DNA from: Pseudacidobacterium ailaaui | GTDB taxonomy: Bacteria > Acidobacteriota > Terriglobia > Terriglobales > Acidobacteriaceae | Length of the DNA: 64,000 nucleotides | Reading direction: 5' to 3' | Assembly (NCBI RefSeq): GCF_000688455.1 | Contig: NZ_JIAL01000001.1 | Location: 775,001 to 839,000, forward strand | Part shown: positions 35,897 through 43,671 of the stretch, piece by piece | How the letters are laid out: every line of letters begins with the position of its first letter | How positions within the stretch are numbered: the stretch's first letter is position 1 | Made by a program: the position numbers and the translations under genes | Notes under the pieces: generated by a model | What the model saw: only the letters and a program-made list of their open reading frames with translations | Database searches by the model: none | What the model was told of the DNA's origin: nothing

Positions 35897-36847
35897 ATGG
35901 CAATGGCCTGTGCGCGCAGAATTTCTGCTGCTCTATTTCTGCTTCTTGTGATTGGCTGCCGGTCTGGCCCTCCCGTCATTGCAGTGATTCCCCGCACAAC
36001 GGGCATGTCATTGTGGGAGCCAGAACACGCCGGCGCGGAAGCTGCAGCCAGCGCACTCGGCATGAAAATTTACTGGAACGCTCCTACACGCGAAGATGAT
36101 GTGCAAGGCCAGATTGCGTTGGTAGAAAAAATTATTGATGAAAAGTATGCAGGCCTGATTCTCGCGCCGGACCAATCGCTCGCCTTAATGACTCCGGTGC
36201 GGCGCGCTATTTCCAGAGGCATTCCTACTGTGGTGATTGGTTCTGCGCTTCCGTTAGAACCAAGTGGCAGGCTGTCATACATCGTCAGCGATGATGAAGT
36301 GGCCGGACGCATGGCTGCATCGCGCATCGGCACGATTCTGCATGGCCAGGGGACCGTGGCTATCATTGGCATCAATCCGGATATCGCGGGAGTGCTGGAC
36401 CGCGTCGGCGCATTTGAAGCAACACTGGCAGAGCAATTCCCCGGGATACATGTGGCCGAAAAACGACTGGGATCATTCAATGTTCCTTATGAGCAGCAAA
36501 TCACGGAAGAAGTGCTCGTGGCGAATCCCAACCTGAACGCCATTCTTGCCGTGACTGCGGATGCAACCCGGGGGGCGTATTCCGCGTTGAGCGAATTGCA
36601 CCAGACCAATACTGTAAAACTCGTGGGCTGCGACCAGGATTTGCTTGCACCACTTGTGACAGGAGAGATGGATTCTGTCATTGCGGAAAATACTTATGAA
36701 ATGGGCCGCCGCGCAGTGGAATGGATTGCTCTTGAGCGGCAGGGTAAACCAGTGCCAAGATTTCAGAAAATTGCTCCTCATCTGGTGACGAAAGACAATT
36801 TGAATTCCACAGATGTCCGTCGGATATTAGGACTTATTACGCAATGA
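35897..36847 (+). CDS. Periplasmic sugar-binding lipoprotein (LacI/ribose-binding fold)
   Basis: A 316-residue periplasmic binding protein of the ribose/galactose-binding type (Peripla_BP_4). A signal peptide with lipobox VIGC gives a lipid-anchored mature form. Family blocks are clear: VIAVIPRTTGMSLWEPEHAG, YAGLILAPDQ, TVVIGSAL, the YIVSDDEVAGRMAAS hinge and LVGCDQD. Such proteins normally feed an ABC importer, but no permease or ATPase gene is near; the next gene, overlapping by four bases (ATGA), encodes a sensor kinase. I therefore infer it works as the sugar-sensing subunit of that kinase. GTG 35894, ATG 35897 and ATG 35903 are all possible starts; none has a strong ribosome site. Confidence 0.88.
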   Translation: MAMACARRISAALFLLLVIGCRSGPPVIAVIPRTTGMSLWEPEHAGAEAAASALGMKIYWNAPTREDDVQGQIALVEKIIDEKYAGLILAPDQSLALMTPVRRAISRGIPTVVIGSALPLEPSGRLSYIVSDDEVAGRMAASRIGTILHGQGTVAIIGINPDIAGVLDRVGAFEATLAEQFPGIHVAEKRLGSFNVPYEQQITEEVLVANPNLNAILAVTADATRGAYSALSELHQTNTVKLVGCDQDLLAPLVTGEMDSVIAENTYEMGRRAVEWIALERQGKPVPRFQKIAPHLVTKDNLNSTDVRRILGLITQ

Positions 36848-38982
36848 AACGTCGTTCGCAAGTATGGAAATGGCTGGCAATCTCTTTGTCTAGCCTTGCC
36901 GTGCTTGCCGGGACCGTCTTTCTTTTCCTCCTTTACCTGCATAGCCCGAAACATGGACTCCCCTATCACGATTCTTTTGCTGAGGGGAAGGCCGACGAGT
37001 GGGAAGCATTTGGCGGCACATGGGCAGTCTATGACAAGGGCATACGCAACGACTCAGACGAGCGTGGCGCCAAACTGATGACAGGTTCTCCTTACTGGAA
37101 TGACTATCTTCTGGAAGCTGACGTGATGTTGCTTGGCGAGGACGGCGATGCGGGACTCATCATCCGTGCGAGCGATGAGGAGCTGGGGGTGGATTCCTAT
37201 AGCGGCTATTATGCCGGACTGCGCACGCGGGACAACATGTTAACGCTGGGTCGCGCAAGTCACGGCTGGCTTGAATATCAGAATGTGCCAATACCTGGTG
37301 GTGTGCAGGCGTTCCGCTGGTATCACCTGAAATTACTTGCTTACGGATGCCGGATTGTTGCTTCAGCCACATTCCCGGTGGGCGGCGGTGAGGTAACAAC
37401 GGCCGCAATGAGTGAAAAAAACTGTCTTATGTCCGGGCGTATTGGCCTGCGGTCTTATTCTGCCGGAGGGATCTGGCGTAATGTCTATGTGCGGCTGGCT
37501 ACGGAGGAGGACCTCCTCTCCATGCTAGGGACGCTGGCTGGCCACCCGTCTTCCAGCGAACGTGCAGCGGGAAATGGAATCACGATCTTCGGTTCTGGTT
37601 CTCTCCCTTCGCATGTCTACCAGCAGGCACGACCAGCCAGGAATGTTCAGTCCATCAGTAGTCTACGTCTGGTATCAAGCCCACAACCGATGACCTCTAC
37701 CATTCGCGGCGTAGTCTCGCTTACAGCACCGTTATATATACAGGATTCAACTGGCGGCATTGCTGTAGAGGCAGCATCAAGCCCTCCACTAAAAGTCGGC
37801 GATGAGATCGAGGCCACTGGGACTGTGCGGTCTGGAGCATTTCATTCCACACTGGAAAATGCAAGGGTACAGCTTCTATGGGCGCGGACACCGGTGCAGC
37901 CTGTTTCTGTCACAGTTTCGCAAGCCGCCACTGGAGCATTTGCTGCAATGTTCATTGAAGTGGAAGCGCACTTGCGCAGTAAAAGGCGGGATGCTCAAGA
38001 TACTCTGATTCTGGACCTTGAAGACGGCCAGCAGTCTTTTCGAGCGGTCGTCAATGGAGGGCGCGGAGATTTACTCTTCAATAAACTGAAACAGGGCAGT
38101 CTTGTGCGCTTGCGTGGAGTGTGTGTTGTGGATTCTGAATATACGCACAATCTCACTCCCTTTGTTCTCTTGCTGCGTTCCACAGATGACATTGGTATTG
38201 TGGCAGGACCGCCCTGGTGGAATACAAAACATGTTATAGCCATCGGATTCGTTCTTTTTCTGTTGCTGTTCATTAGTTACTTTATCTACAGCCGGATCCA
38301 GCAATGGCGATTACACGCCATCCTTGAAGAAAGGGAAATGCTGGCCCACGAAATGCACGACACTCTGGCGCAGAGTTTCGCTGGACTAGGTTTTCAGCTC
38401 CAGGCAATACGTAACCGTATGCCGGAAGACATGCCTGCCATCCACAAGCAGCTTGATCTTGCCTGTGATTTAGTGCGACACAGTCACGAAGAGGCACGGC
38501 GCGACATTATGATGCTGCACAGCGAATCTTTCAAACAGATGGAACTGACCCATATGCTAGAGCAATGTGCAAAGAAAATGCTGGAGGGCGGACCGGTTGA
38601 GATCAAGATATTACAGTCCGGAGACCCCCGCCCCGTTCCGTTGCGTATCAATGACACTTTGTTCCGCATCGGACAAGAAGCATTGGCCAATGCCGTACGT
38701 CACGCCATGCCAACATGCATCTCCATTGTTACGGTTTATGCCAGAGACTCCGTTCAAATGATTATTGAAGACGATGGTACTGGGTATGTTGCAGACAATG
38801 AAAAACGGGGCTTTGGGGTACGCGGAATGAAAAGAAGGGCCGCAGCCATTTCTGCTGCGATTGAAATTGTTGCTTTGCCTGATAAAGGAACACGGGTTTG
38901 TGTAACCGCCCCGTTGCCTGCACGCATGGCTTTCCATGTACCAATGCTTCTTAAAGGAAACCGCTCTCATGAACAAACCTGA
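36844..38982 (+). CDS. Membrane histidine kinase with LamG-like and OB-like sensor regions
   Basis: A 712-residue sensor kinase of the HisKA_3 (NarX/LytS-like) type. An N-terminal membrane helix (about 8-32) is followed by a large extracytoplasmic part: a concanavalin/LamG-like domain (about 40-220; DSFAEGKADEWEAFGGTW and the DVMLLGEDGDAGLIIR strand pattern), then two regions with OB-fold character (about 285-355, SLTAPLYIQDSTGGIAVE; and about 370-440). A second membrane helix lies at about 462-482. The cytoplasmic kinase has its phosphoacceptor H505 in LAHEMHDTLAQ and a C-terminal HATPase with EDDGTGY and RGFGVRGM. It overlaps the binding-protein gene by four bases and the regulator gene by fourteen, so all three are made together. 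Confidence 0.9.
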   Translation: MKRRSQVWKWLAISLSSLAVLAGTVFLFLLYLHSPKHGLPYHDSFAEGKADEWEAFGGTWAVYDKGIRNDSDERGAKLMTGSPYWNDYLLEADVMLLGEDGDAGLIIRASDEELGVDSYSGYYAGLRTRDNMLTLGRASHGWLEYQNVPIPGGVQAFRWYHLKLLAYGCRIVASATFPVGGGEVTTAAMSEKNCLMSGRIGLRSYSAGGIWRNVYVRLATEEDLLSMLGTLAGHPSSSERAAGNGITIFGSGSLPSHVYQQARPARNVQSISSLRLVSSPQPMTSTIRGVVSLTAPLYIQDSTGGIAVEAASSPPLKVGDEIEATGTVRSGAFHSTLENARVQLLWARTPVQPVSVTVSQAATGAFAAMFIEVEAHLRSKRRDAQDTLILDLEDGQQSFRAVVNGGRGDLLFNKLKQGSLVRLRGVCVVDSEYTHNLTPFVLLLRSTDDIGIVAGPPWWNTKHVIAIGFVLFLLLFISYFIYSRIQQWRLHAILEEREMLAHEMHDTLAQSFAGLGFQLQAIRNRMPEDMPAIHKQLDLACDLVRHSHEEARRDIMMLHSESFKQMELTHMLEQCAKKMLEGGPVEIKILQSGDPRPVPLRINDTLFRIGQEALANAVRHAMPTCISIVTVYARDSVQMIIEDDGTGYVADNEKRGFGVRGMKRRAAAISAAIEIVALPDKGTRVCVTAPLPARMAFHVPMLLKGNRSHEQT

Positions 38983-39610
38983 AAACAAGGCCATCCATAT
39001 CCTGATTGTTGATGACCATCCCGTAGTCCAGGCTGGCCTGGCAAGTATGCTTGCCACACATAAGGGCATTGAAGTAATCGGCTCGGCATCCAGCGGCGAA
39101 GAAGCATTGGCCATGGTGCAGCAGAATGTGCCCGACATCATTTTGCTTGACCTTCGCATGCCAGGAATGAGCGGGATTGATACTCTCTGTGCACTGAAGA
39201 AAATCAAGACAACGGCACGGACGATTATTCTCACCAGTTTTGAGACAGACGAGAACATTTACCGTGCAATTCAGGCCGGGGCTTGCGGATATCTGCTTAA
39301 AGACACATCGCAAAACCAGATGTTGGAAGCAATCGCCACCGTTCACGCGGGGAAAAAATATATTCCACGGCCCATTGCCGCCCGCCTTGCGGAACGGATG
39401 CTGCGCTCAGACCTGACGGCCCGCGAGCTGGAGATCCTGGAAATGCTCGCCAAAGGGCTGACGAACAAGCAGATTGGTCATGTCCTCGTCATCAGCGAAA
39501 ACACCGTCCGCAATCATGTAAACAGCATCATGGAAAAGCTGGAAGTCTCTGACCGAACAGAGGCAGTTGCTGTAGCAATCCAGCAGGGAATCATCCAAAT
39601 TGTCAGTTGA
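38969..39610 (+). CDS. NarL/LuxR-type response regulator
   Basis: A 213-residue DNA-binding response regulator, partner of the preceding kinase. The receiver domain (about 8-125) has the acidic pair VDDH, phosphoacceptor D61 in LLDLRMPGMSG and the Lys in GYLLKD. The C-terminal LuxR-type helix-turn-helix is LTARELEILEMLAKGLTNKQIGHVLVISENTVRNHV. I chose ATG 38969, which has AAAGGA about eleven bases upstream; ATG 38936 is also in frame. The start lies inside the kinase gene, a sign of strict coupling. The most likely targets are the three genes carrying the shared motif plus its own operon; this is inferred. Confidence 0.94.
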   Translation: MNKPENKAIHILIVDDHPVVQAGLASMLATHKGIEVIGSASSGEEALAMVQQNVPDIILLDLRMPGMSGIDTLCALKKIKTTARTIILTSFETDENIYRAIQAGACGYLLKDTSQNQMLEAIATVHAGKKYIPRPIAARLAERMLRSDLTARELEILEMLAKGLTNKQIGHVLVISENTVRNHVNSIMEKLEVSDRTEAVAVAIQQGIIQIVS

Positions 39611-39679
39611 TTGAAAGACAACGTTGTGGTGCAGGCTGCCTGGAAAATTTCCCCGATTGGCGCCAATTACGGGACGAAA

Positions 39680-39857
39680 CGGCGTGCCGAGATCGACGTA
39701 TTGCTTCCGGCATACGTACGCCACGCTTCGCTTGCAGGAAGGTGTAGACGTGTACTTCCTTGCCGAACAGATGGGAACTTCGATCCATATGATCGAGGAA
39801 CACTATGGGCCTGTGAACACCATCGCCCACGCCGACCGTGTACGCAGGGCATGGCGG
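39680..39857 (+). pseudogene. Remnant of a tyrosine recombinase (integrase C-terminus)
   Basis: In the frame through 39693, about 58 residues match the end of a phage-type integrase: STYCFRHTYATL (catalytic Arg and His), LQEGVDVYFLAEQMG and IEEHYGPVNT with the likely nucleophile Tyr. No N-terminal or core-binding part is present upstream, where the response regulator ends at 39610. It is therefore a fragment and marks one side of a decayed mobile island. Confidence 0.75.
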
Positions 39858-40281
39858 GATGGGAGTTGCCGCACCCGGAAGTGGACGTTACCAGGGCCAA
39901 AGCATCGAAGGCGGCGGAGATGCACGATAAATCCAAGCGAGGTCAGCACCGCAGGGCAGGCTGACCGCGAATCTCCCGAAGCCGTCTTTGGCCGGATCCG
40001 CTGGCGGAGGCTGGCGCAGGGAGGTAATCATTTCCATGTCCGATCTAGACGCTACTCATATATTGGTTCTGATTTACCGCTGCCCCCCGGGGCGTTCTTA
40101 GCGGCAAATCTCCGCGCAGGAGCCGCCACTGGCGGCTGTTCTTCGTGCGCTTTGTGCTTGCTGGATGGCAGATAATCCGCACGCCGTAAGGAAATGAGTG
40201 TTCAATTCTCTTTGCCTGCACCAAACTTCCTTCGGCTTGGCTTACGTCCAACTAACTTGCGCTTACCGCGCTTTGCTTGAA
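39858..40281. other. Gene-poor stretch in the mobile island
   Basis: I see no convincing gene here. On the - strand, bases 40210-40281 could encode a Lys/Arg-rich continuation of the small gene that ends at 40282, but in another frame. The rest looks like decayed sequence with no clear RNA gene or terminator. Confidence 0.4.
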
Positions 40282-40374
40282 CTAAACAGAGCCAGCCACG
40301 CTACGGACCGTCTTGCTCATGCTTGTCCTGAGCAACTTGCTGGCCTTGCTAGCATCTCTTTTTGATGTAGCCAT
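40282..40374 (-). CDS. Very small basic protein, possibly truncated by a frameshift
   Basis: A 30-residue Ser/Lys-rich peptide beginning MATSKRDASKASKLL. Its ATG has AAAGGAGG eight bases before it, one of the best ribosome sites in the window, so translation is likely. At GTTTAGTT the frame meets a TAG; adding one T would join it to a basic stretch VQAKRGKRKLVGRKPS that runs to a stop near 40211. The longer version is thus probably the ancestral protein and the gene a frameshifted one. I do not know its function. It lies downstream of the Cys-rich small protein, with a hairpin between them. Confidence 0.5.
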   Translation of the reverse strand: MATSKRDASKASKLLRTSMSKTVRSVAGSV

Positions 40375-40398
40375 TCGCTTCGCCTCCTTTTGTAAGAT

Positions 40399-40425
40399 GG
40401 TCCGCAGAGTTCACCCCTGCGGACC
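40399..40425. terminator. Perfect 9-bp hairpin between two small genes
   Basis: GGTCCGCAG and CTGCGGACC pair exactly around a nine-base loop. It begins three bases after the stop of the 71-residue gene on the - strand. No T tract follows on that strand; instead AAAGGAGG comes next. It may be a weak terminator, an mRNA-stabilising end, or a structure that controls access to the next ribosome site. Confidence 0.45.
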
Positions 40426-40427
40426 TA

Positions 40428-40643
40428 TTAATACTTAAAGCTTTCGTGACTTTCGATGTGTATAGCCTTGTATTTCAGCTTGAAACGAACGTTGCGGCCA
40501 CAGTGGTTACAGGGCGGGAACGGCTTACCATATACACACGTTACTTCGTGCGTTTGCCGATGCTGCGAGTCGTGAATAACGGTATAGATGCCAGAGGCGT
40601 CACACTTCTCCCCCGGCTTAAAAACTTCTCCTACGTCTGCCAT
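40428..40643 (-). CDS. Small Cys-containing zinc-ribbon-like protein
   Basis: A 71-residue protein with Cys at FKPGEKCDASGIYTVIHD and at TCVYGKPFPPCNHCGR, suggesting a small metal-binding fold (two single Cys plus a CxxC). The FKPGE opening and GIYTVIHD strand are reminiscent of YjzC-like small proteins found in many bacteria, whose function is unknown to me. The composition is balanced and the frame is closed, so it looks like a live gene inside an otherwise decayed island. It may be co-transcribed with the NACHT gene 372 bases upstream, or independent. Confidence 0.65.
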   Translation of the reverse strand: MADVGEVFKPGEKCDASGIYTVIHDSQHRQTHEVTCVYGKPFPPCNHCGRNVRFKLKYKAIHIESHESFKY

Positions 40644-40825
40644 TAATCGGCCTCCATATTGCCCTTCTGGCCGGAATCATGGAAGAATCGCATTGCACGG
40701 GCGGCTCTTCCATGAGCGGCTTCGGTGCGGTTAGTCCAGCAAAACGCCGTCCTGGTGTTGAGTTGAGTGCCAGCCGCTTGCTCCGGGGCGTGCGGCTGGC
40801 AAGCCTTAATAAGCTGCCGCGAGGC

Positions 40826-40954
40826 AAGCGGTATAAACTGCAGCAGGTAGTGAATCTGCTTCGTCAGATTGAAGTGGCTGTGGCGAACTGCAAGTCTACC
40901 TTGTACGCAGCTCGATATGTCAAAGTCGGACTGGAGTGGCGCCGAGTGAGCTGG
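40826..40954 (+). pseudogene. Remnant of an IS3-family OrfA transposase
   Basis: Translation of this frame gives KRYKLQQVVNLLRQIEV followed by AVANCKSTLYAARYVKVG and WRR. This matches the helix-turn-helix opening of IS3-type OrfA proteins (pattern Y-x-x-x-x-I-x-x-L-R-x-x-E with a downstream A-N-G-K-S-T and Y-x-x-W-R). No ATG with a ribosome site, no OrfB and no inverted repeats are seen, so it is a fragment. The rest of 40644-41015 shows nothing else that I can support. Confidence 0.6.
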
Positions 40955-41015
40955 CTTCGCATCAGCGAACACGAGCAGGTCTGGGGCACTCGGCCATATC
41001 ACTCGCGACCAGGAC

Positions 41016-43391
41016 TTATTCGTGCTCTGTGATCTTCCGTTCCAGCGCTTCGTAGGCCGTTCTAAGCGGCCCCGTGAAGACGTTATTCGCCGCATAGAAC
41101 TTCACAGCTTCCACCGCGTTTTCGCGGATGTGGTAGCCCGACCCTACTCCGGAGATCTCGTGCTCTTCAAATATCTTCGATTTTAGTGCGCTTATCACGT
41201 CGTCTCGGTGCCGCGAGGTTGCAATTGTGCCCCGAGTGAGGTGCCTCTCTGCAACCGACTTAAGTCCGAGACCGCCCTTTATGACAAACTTGTCTATCAC
41301 AGAGCTAATATCCCTTCGCAGATCTTCCGCGGAATAGCGTTTCTTGCCTTCCCGGGTCTTGACAACGCTGAACATTGTGTCCGCATCTGGGTCAAGGCTG
41401 CAGTTTTCCAGTCTCGCACTCCCCATGCCCTCACACTGGTTCTGTGCGTTTCCGCCGATAAATTCGCACTGCACAAACGCCGATTGGGCAGTAAACTTGC
41501 AATTCACCCAGGTAACTCGCTCAAAGCGACAATTACGGAACTCAGTGCCACTGAAATCGTAGTGCGCGATCACGCCAGTAAACGTGATCCCAAAGATTGT
41601 AGCTCCGCCCCCAAGCTTCCGAAGCAATTCTGTTCGCTCTGTTCTCGGGCTTCCTGCCCGAACCGTACGGTCTACCGCCCCAAGGACGATCAGCCCGGCC
41701 AATCTGCTGCCTTCTCCCCAAATTCTGCCGACGAGACCTCCCCTCTCAGACATTGCCGAGATCAACAAGCCAAGCCGATCGAGTGGGATCTGGCTGGCAG
41801 CCTCCACTTCAGCCAGCTGAACGATCATCTCCGCAACGTCTTGCATAGCTCCTGGGGAGAGATGAACCTTCGCGACAAAATCCCTAATATTGCTGCCCGG
41901 TAAGTGGACGATATAGTCAGCAAGGAGGAGTGTCCATATTTGCATTTGCCTAAAGGACCACGATTCGGATGCGCGCTCTCTACTGAGCAATGGGTGACTC
42001 ACGAGTTTGTCGATTGTTCCTTTCATCAAGGCGCTGCTGAGCGCCGGCTTGACGTAGGAAAGAATCAGCGAGAGTAGTTCTGTAGTGGGCTCGATCCCCA
42101 AGGCGATTTCGCAAGCGAATTGACGGAGCACCTCTAATTGCTCTTTTGCGGTAAAGGGCAGATCCTGTCGGACCTCCTCTCGCTGACACAATGCTTCCAA
42201 GAGCCATAACATCGCGCGTGCGGAGTCGTATCCTGGATGGGGGCTACTACCTCCGTGCATCGCTAGATCGGCGATGAGACTCAAGACAAAGCCACGGCCA
42301 ATCAGGTCGTTGTCACTCTGCCGCAAAACGTCGTATATCTGTAACGCCTTTTCGCACTGGGTTTCTTCGGCGATCCGTTGGTCGAAGTAGTTTTTCGCGT
42401 TTTCTCGATTGAAAGGGAGAATGGAGAAAACAAATGCGCCACGTTCTCGGACGAAATCCTCGACCTCGGCTAGGGGAAGATTTGAGTGCCAGAACGAAGT
42501 TCTAGATGTAATCACAATGCGGGTTCCTGTCGTTGCCGCGAGGTCTGCGAGGACCTCTAGAACGTCAAGAGGGGAAACCGAGCCTCGATTGTGAAGGATG
42601 TATTCGTCGAACCCGTCAAAGATGATCCGGAATATGTCTGCTTTTAACGTGGACCGAAGGAAGAGATCCTCATGTCCATCGAGCCAACCTATGGCCGCAC
42701 CAAAGTGCCTGAAGGAATGGGCAATCGTTTTTGGCAGGGAGCGTTGATCCTCTACCGATAAGCCCTGCCACTGGGACGAGTCGACCATGAGAGGAACTAC
42801 GCCGTGATTGCCTGTTGCCAGTTGCGAGACTAAATAGGTACTCATGTAGGTCTTGCCCTGCCCCGGCTCGGCCAGCACGATCCCGAGCCTCCCCGAACTC
42901 TCGACTGTTGACGGATCGACGAGAAAAGATAGGACGGGATTAGGCAGCCGAACCTGGAAGCCGGAGGGCGTTTCAATCCGGGGATTGATGTAGTCGACCG
43001 GCCGGAGGCTCTTCAGTCTATTTAGGTATGTGTCGATTTCTTCCCTGATAAAGGAAAGAATGTAATCTTTGGTGGTCCACATCGACGCCGCGCGGTCACG
43101 GAGGCGCAATTCCTCGACATTGTTCTGAATAAGGCGCTGTAATGAAGGTGGATAGACAATGTGGACGGGCTCTTCTGCTTGGGTATCCCGAAGCCCCGCG
43201 CGGATATCCTCCAGTGTGGCAGAGGACTGGAAATAAAGTACTCTAAATGGATATTGGGAGGTGTGGACCAGATGGACTCCGGGGTACATTGCCCATCGCC
43301 CCTCCTTCGCCTTAGTAGGCTTCATCTCTAGCCGAGTGGTCCTGCTTTGATTCACTAGCTCTGCGACATCCCGAAAGTCAATTATTGGCAT
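41016..43391 (-). CDS. NACHT-type STAND NTPase with pentapeptide-like repeats
   Basis: A 791-residue signal-transducing NTPase. Residues 1-145 are a domain I do not recognise (possible effector). The NTPase core has Walker A AEPGQGKTYM (174-183), Walker B IIFDGFDEY (256-264) with the NACHT-type D-G-x-D-E, and sensor I RIVITSRTSF (291-300), followed by a helical region to about 560. Residues 600-665 contain pentapeptide-like repeats (FSGTEFRNCRFERVTWVNCKF), and 690-791 look like a winged-helix or helical tail. Bacterial NACHT proteins often defend against phages by sensing infection and triggering the N-terminal effector. The gene is full length among broken mobile genes, which suggests selection to keep it. 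Membrane segments are absent. Confidence 0.82.
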   Translation of the reverse strand: MPIIDFRDVAELVNQSRTTRLEMKPTKAKEGRWAMYPGVHLVHTSQYPFRVLYFQSSATLEDIRAGLRDTQAEEPVHIVYPPSLQRLIQNNVEELRLRDRAASMWTTKDYILSFIREEIDTYLNRLKSLRPVDYINPRIETPSGFQVRLPNPVLSFLVDPSTVESSGRLGIVLAEPGQGKTYMSTYLVSQLATGNHGVVPLMVDSSQWQGLSVEDQRSLPKTIAHSFRHFGAAIGWLDGHEDLFLRSTLKADIFRIIFDGFDEYILHNRGSVSPLDVLEVLADLAATTGTRIVITSRTSFWHSNLPLAEVEDFVRERGAFVFSILPFNRENAKNYFDQRIAEETQCEKALQIYDVLRQSDNDLIGRGFVLSLIADLAMHGGSSPHPGYDSARAMLWLLEALCQREEVRQDLPFTAKEQLEVLRQFACEIALGIEPTTELLSLILSYVKPALSSALMKGTIDKLVSHPLLSRERASESWSFRQMQIWTLLLADYIVHLPGSNIRDFVAKVHLSPGAMQDVAEMIVQLAEVEAASQIPLDRLGLLISAMSERGGLVGRIWGEGSRLAGLIVLGAVDRTVRAGSPRTERTELLRKLGGGATIFGITFTGVIAHYDFSGTEFRNCRFERVTWVNCKFTAQSAFVQCEFIGGNAQNQCEGMGSARLENCSLDPDADTMFSVVKTREGKKRYSAEDLRRDISSVIDKFVIKGGLGLKSVAERHLTRGTIATSRHRDDVISALKSKIFEEHEISGVGSGYHIRENAVEAVKFYAANNVFTGPLRTAYEALERKITEHE

Positions 43392-43671
43392 GGCTCTTCG
43401 CGTCCCAACAGAGTCTGATTGTTTAGCTGAATCAATCTTCTATTTAACACCAAAGTCGTCGTGATCTGCACGCCTGAATCCTCCGGAACGCGCGAGAAAT
43501 TCCCATCTAGTACAAGGCACTGGCAGGAGCAGGCATCCGGGGCGCAGATCATCGCTGCGTGGAACAAGGTTGAGGCTGGACGTACGGTGAATTCCAATGA
43601 AGACGTTTAAAGAATCCTCGGTCTCTCCGTGACAGAGTTGCCGCGCCGAATCACAGGACTAGAATCTCTCC
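43392..43671. other. Intergenic stretch upstream of the NACHT gene
   Basis: 280 bases between the NACHT start and the relaxase remnant. It must hold the NACHT promoter, but I cannot single out convincing -35 and -10 boxes. A 71-residue open frame on the - strand (43382-43597) has no ribosome site and an odd composition, so I do not call it. Confidence 0.4.

Noticed and set aside
39600-39680. Possible attachment-site repeat of the tRNA-Leu 3' end
   Set aside because: Only a short TGGTGC-like match is present, well within chance.
40643-41095. 150-residue open frame on the - strand
   Set aside because: It is opposite the IS3 OrfA remnant, and its composition is that of noncoding sequence.
43382-43597. 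71-residue open frame on the - strand upstream of the NACHT gene
   Set aside because: No ribosome site, odd composition and overlap with the NACHT start; no sign of a family.
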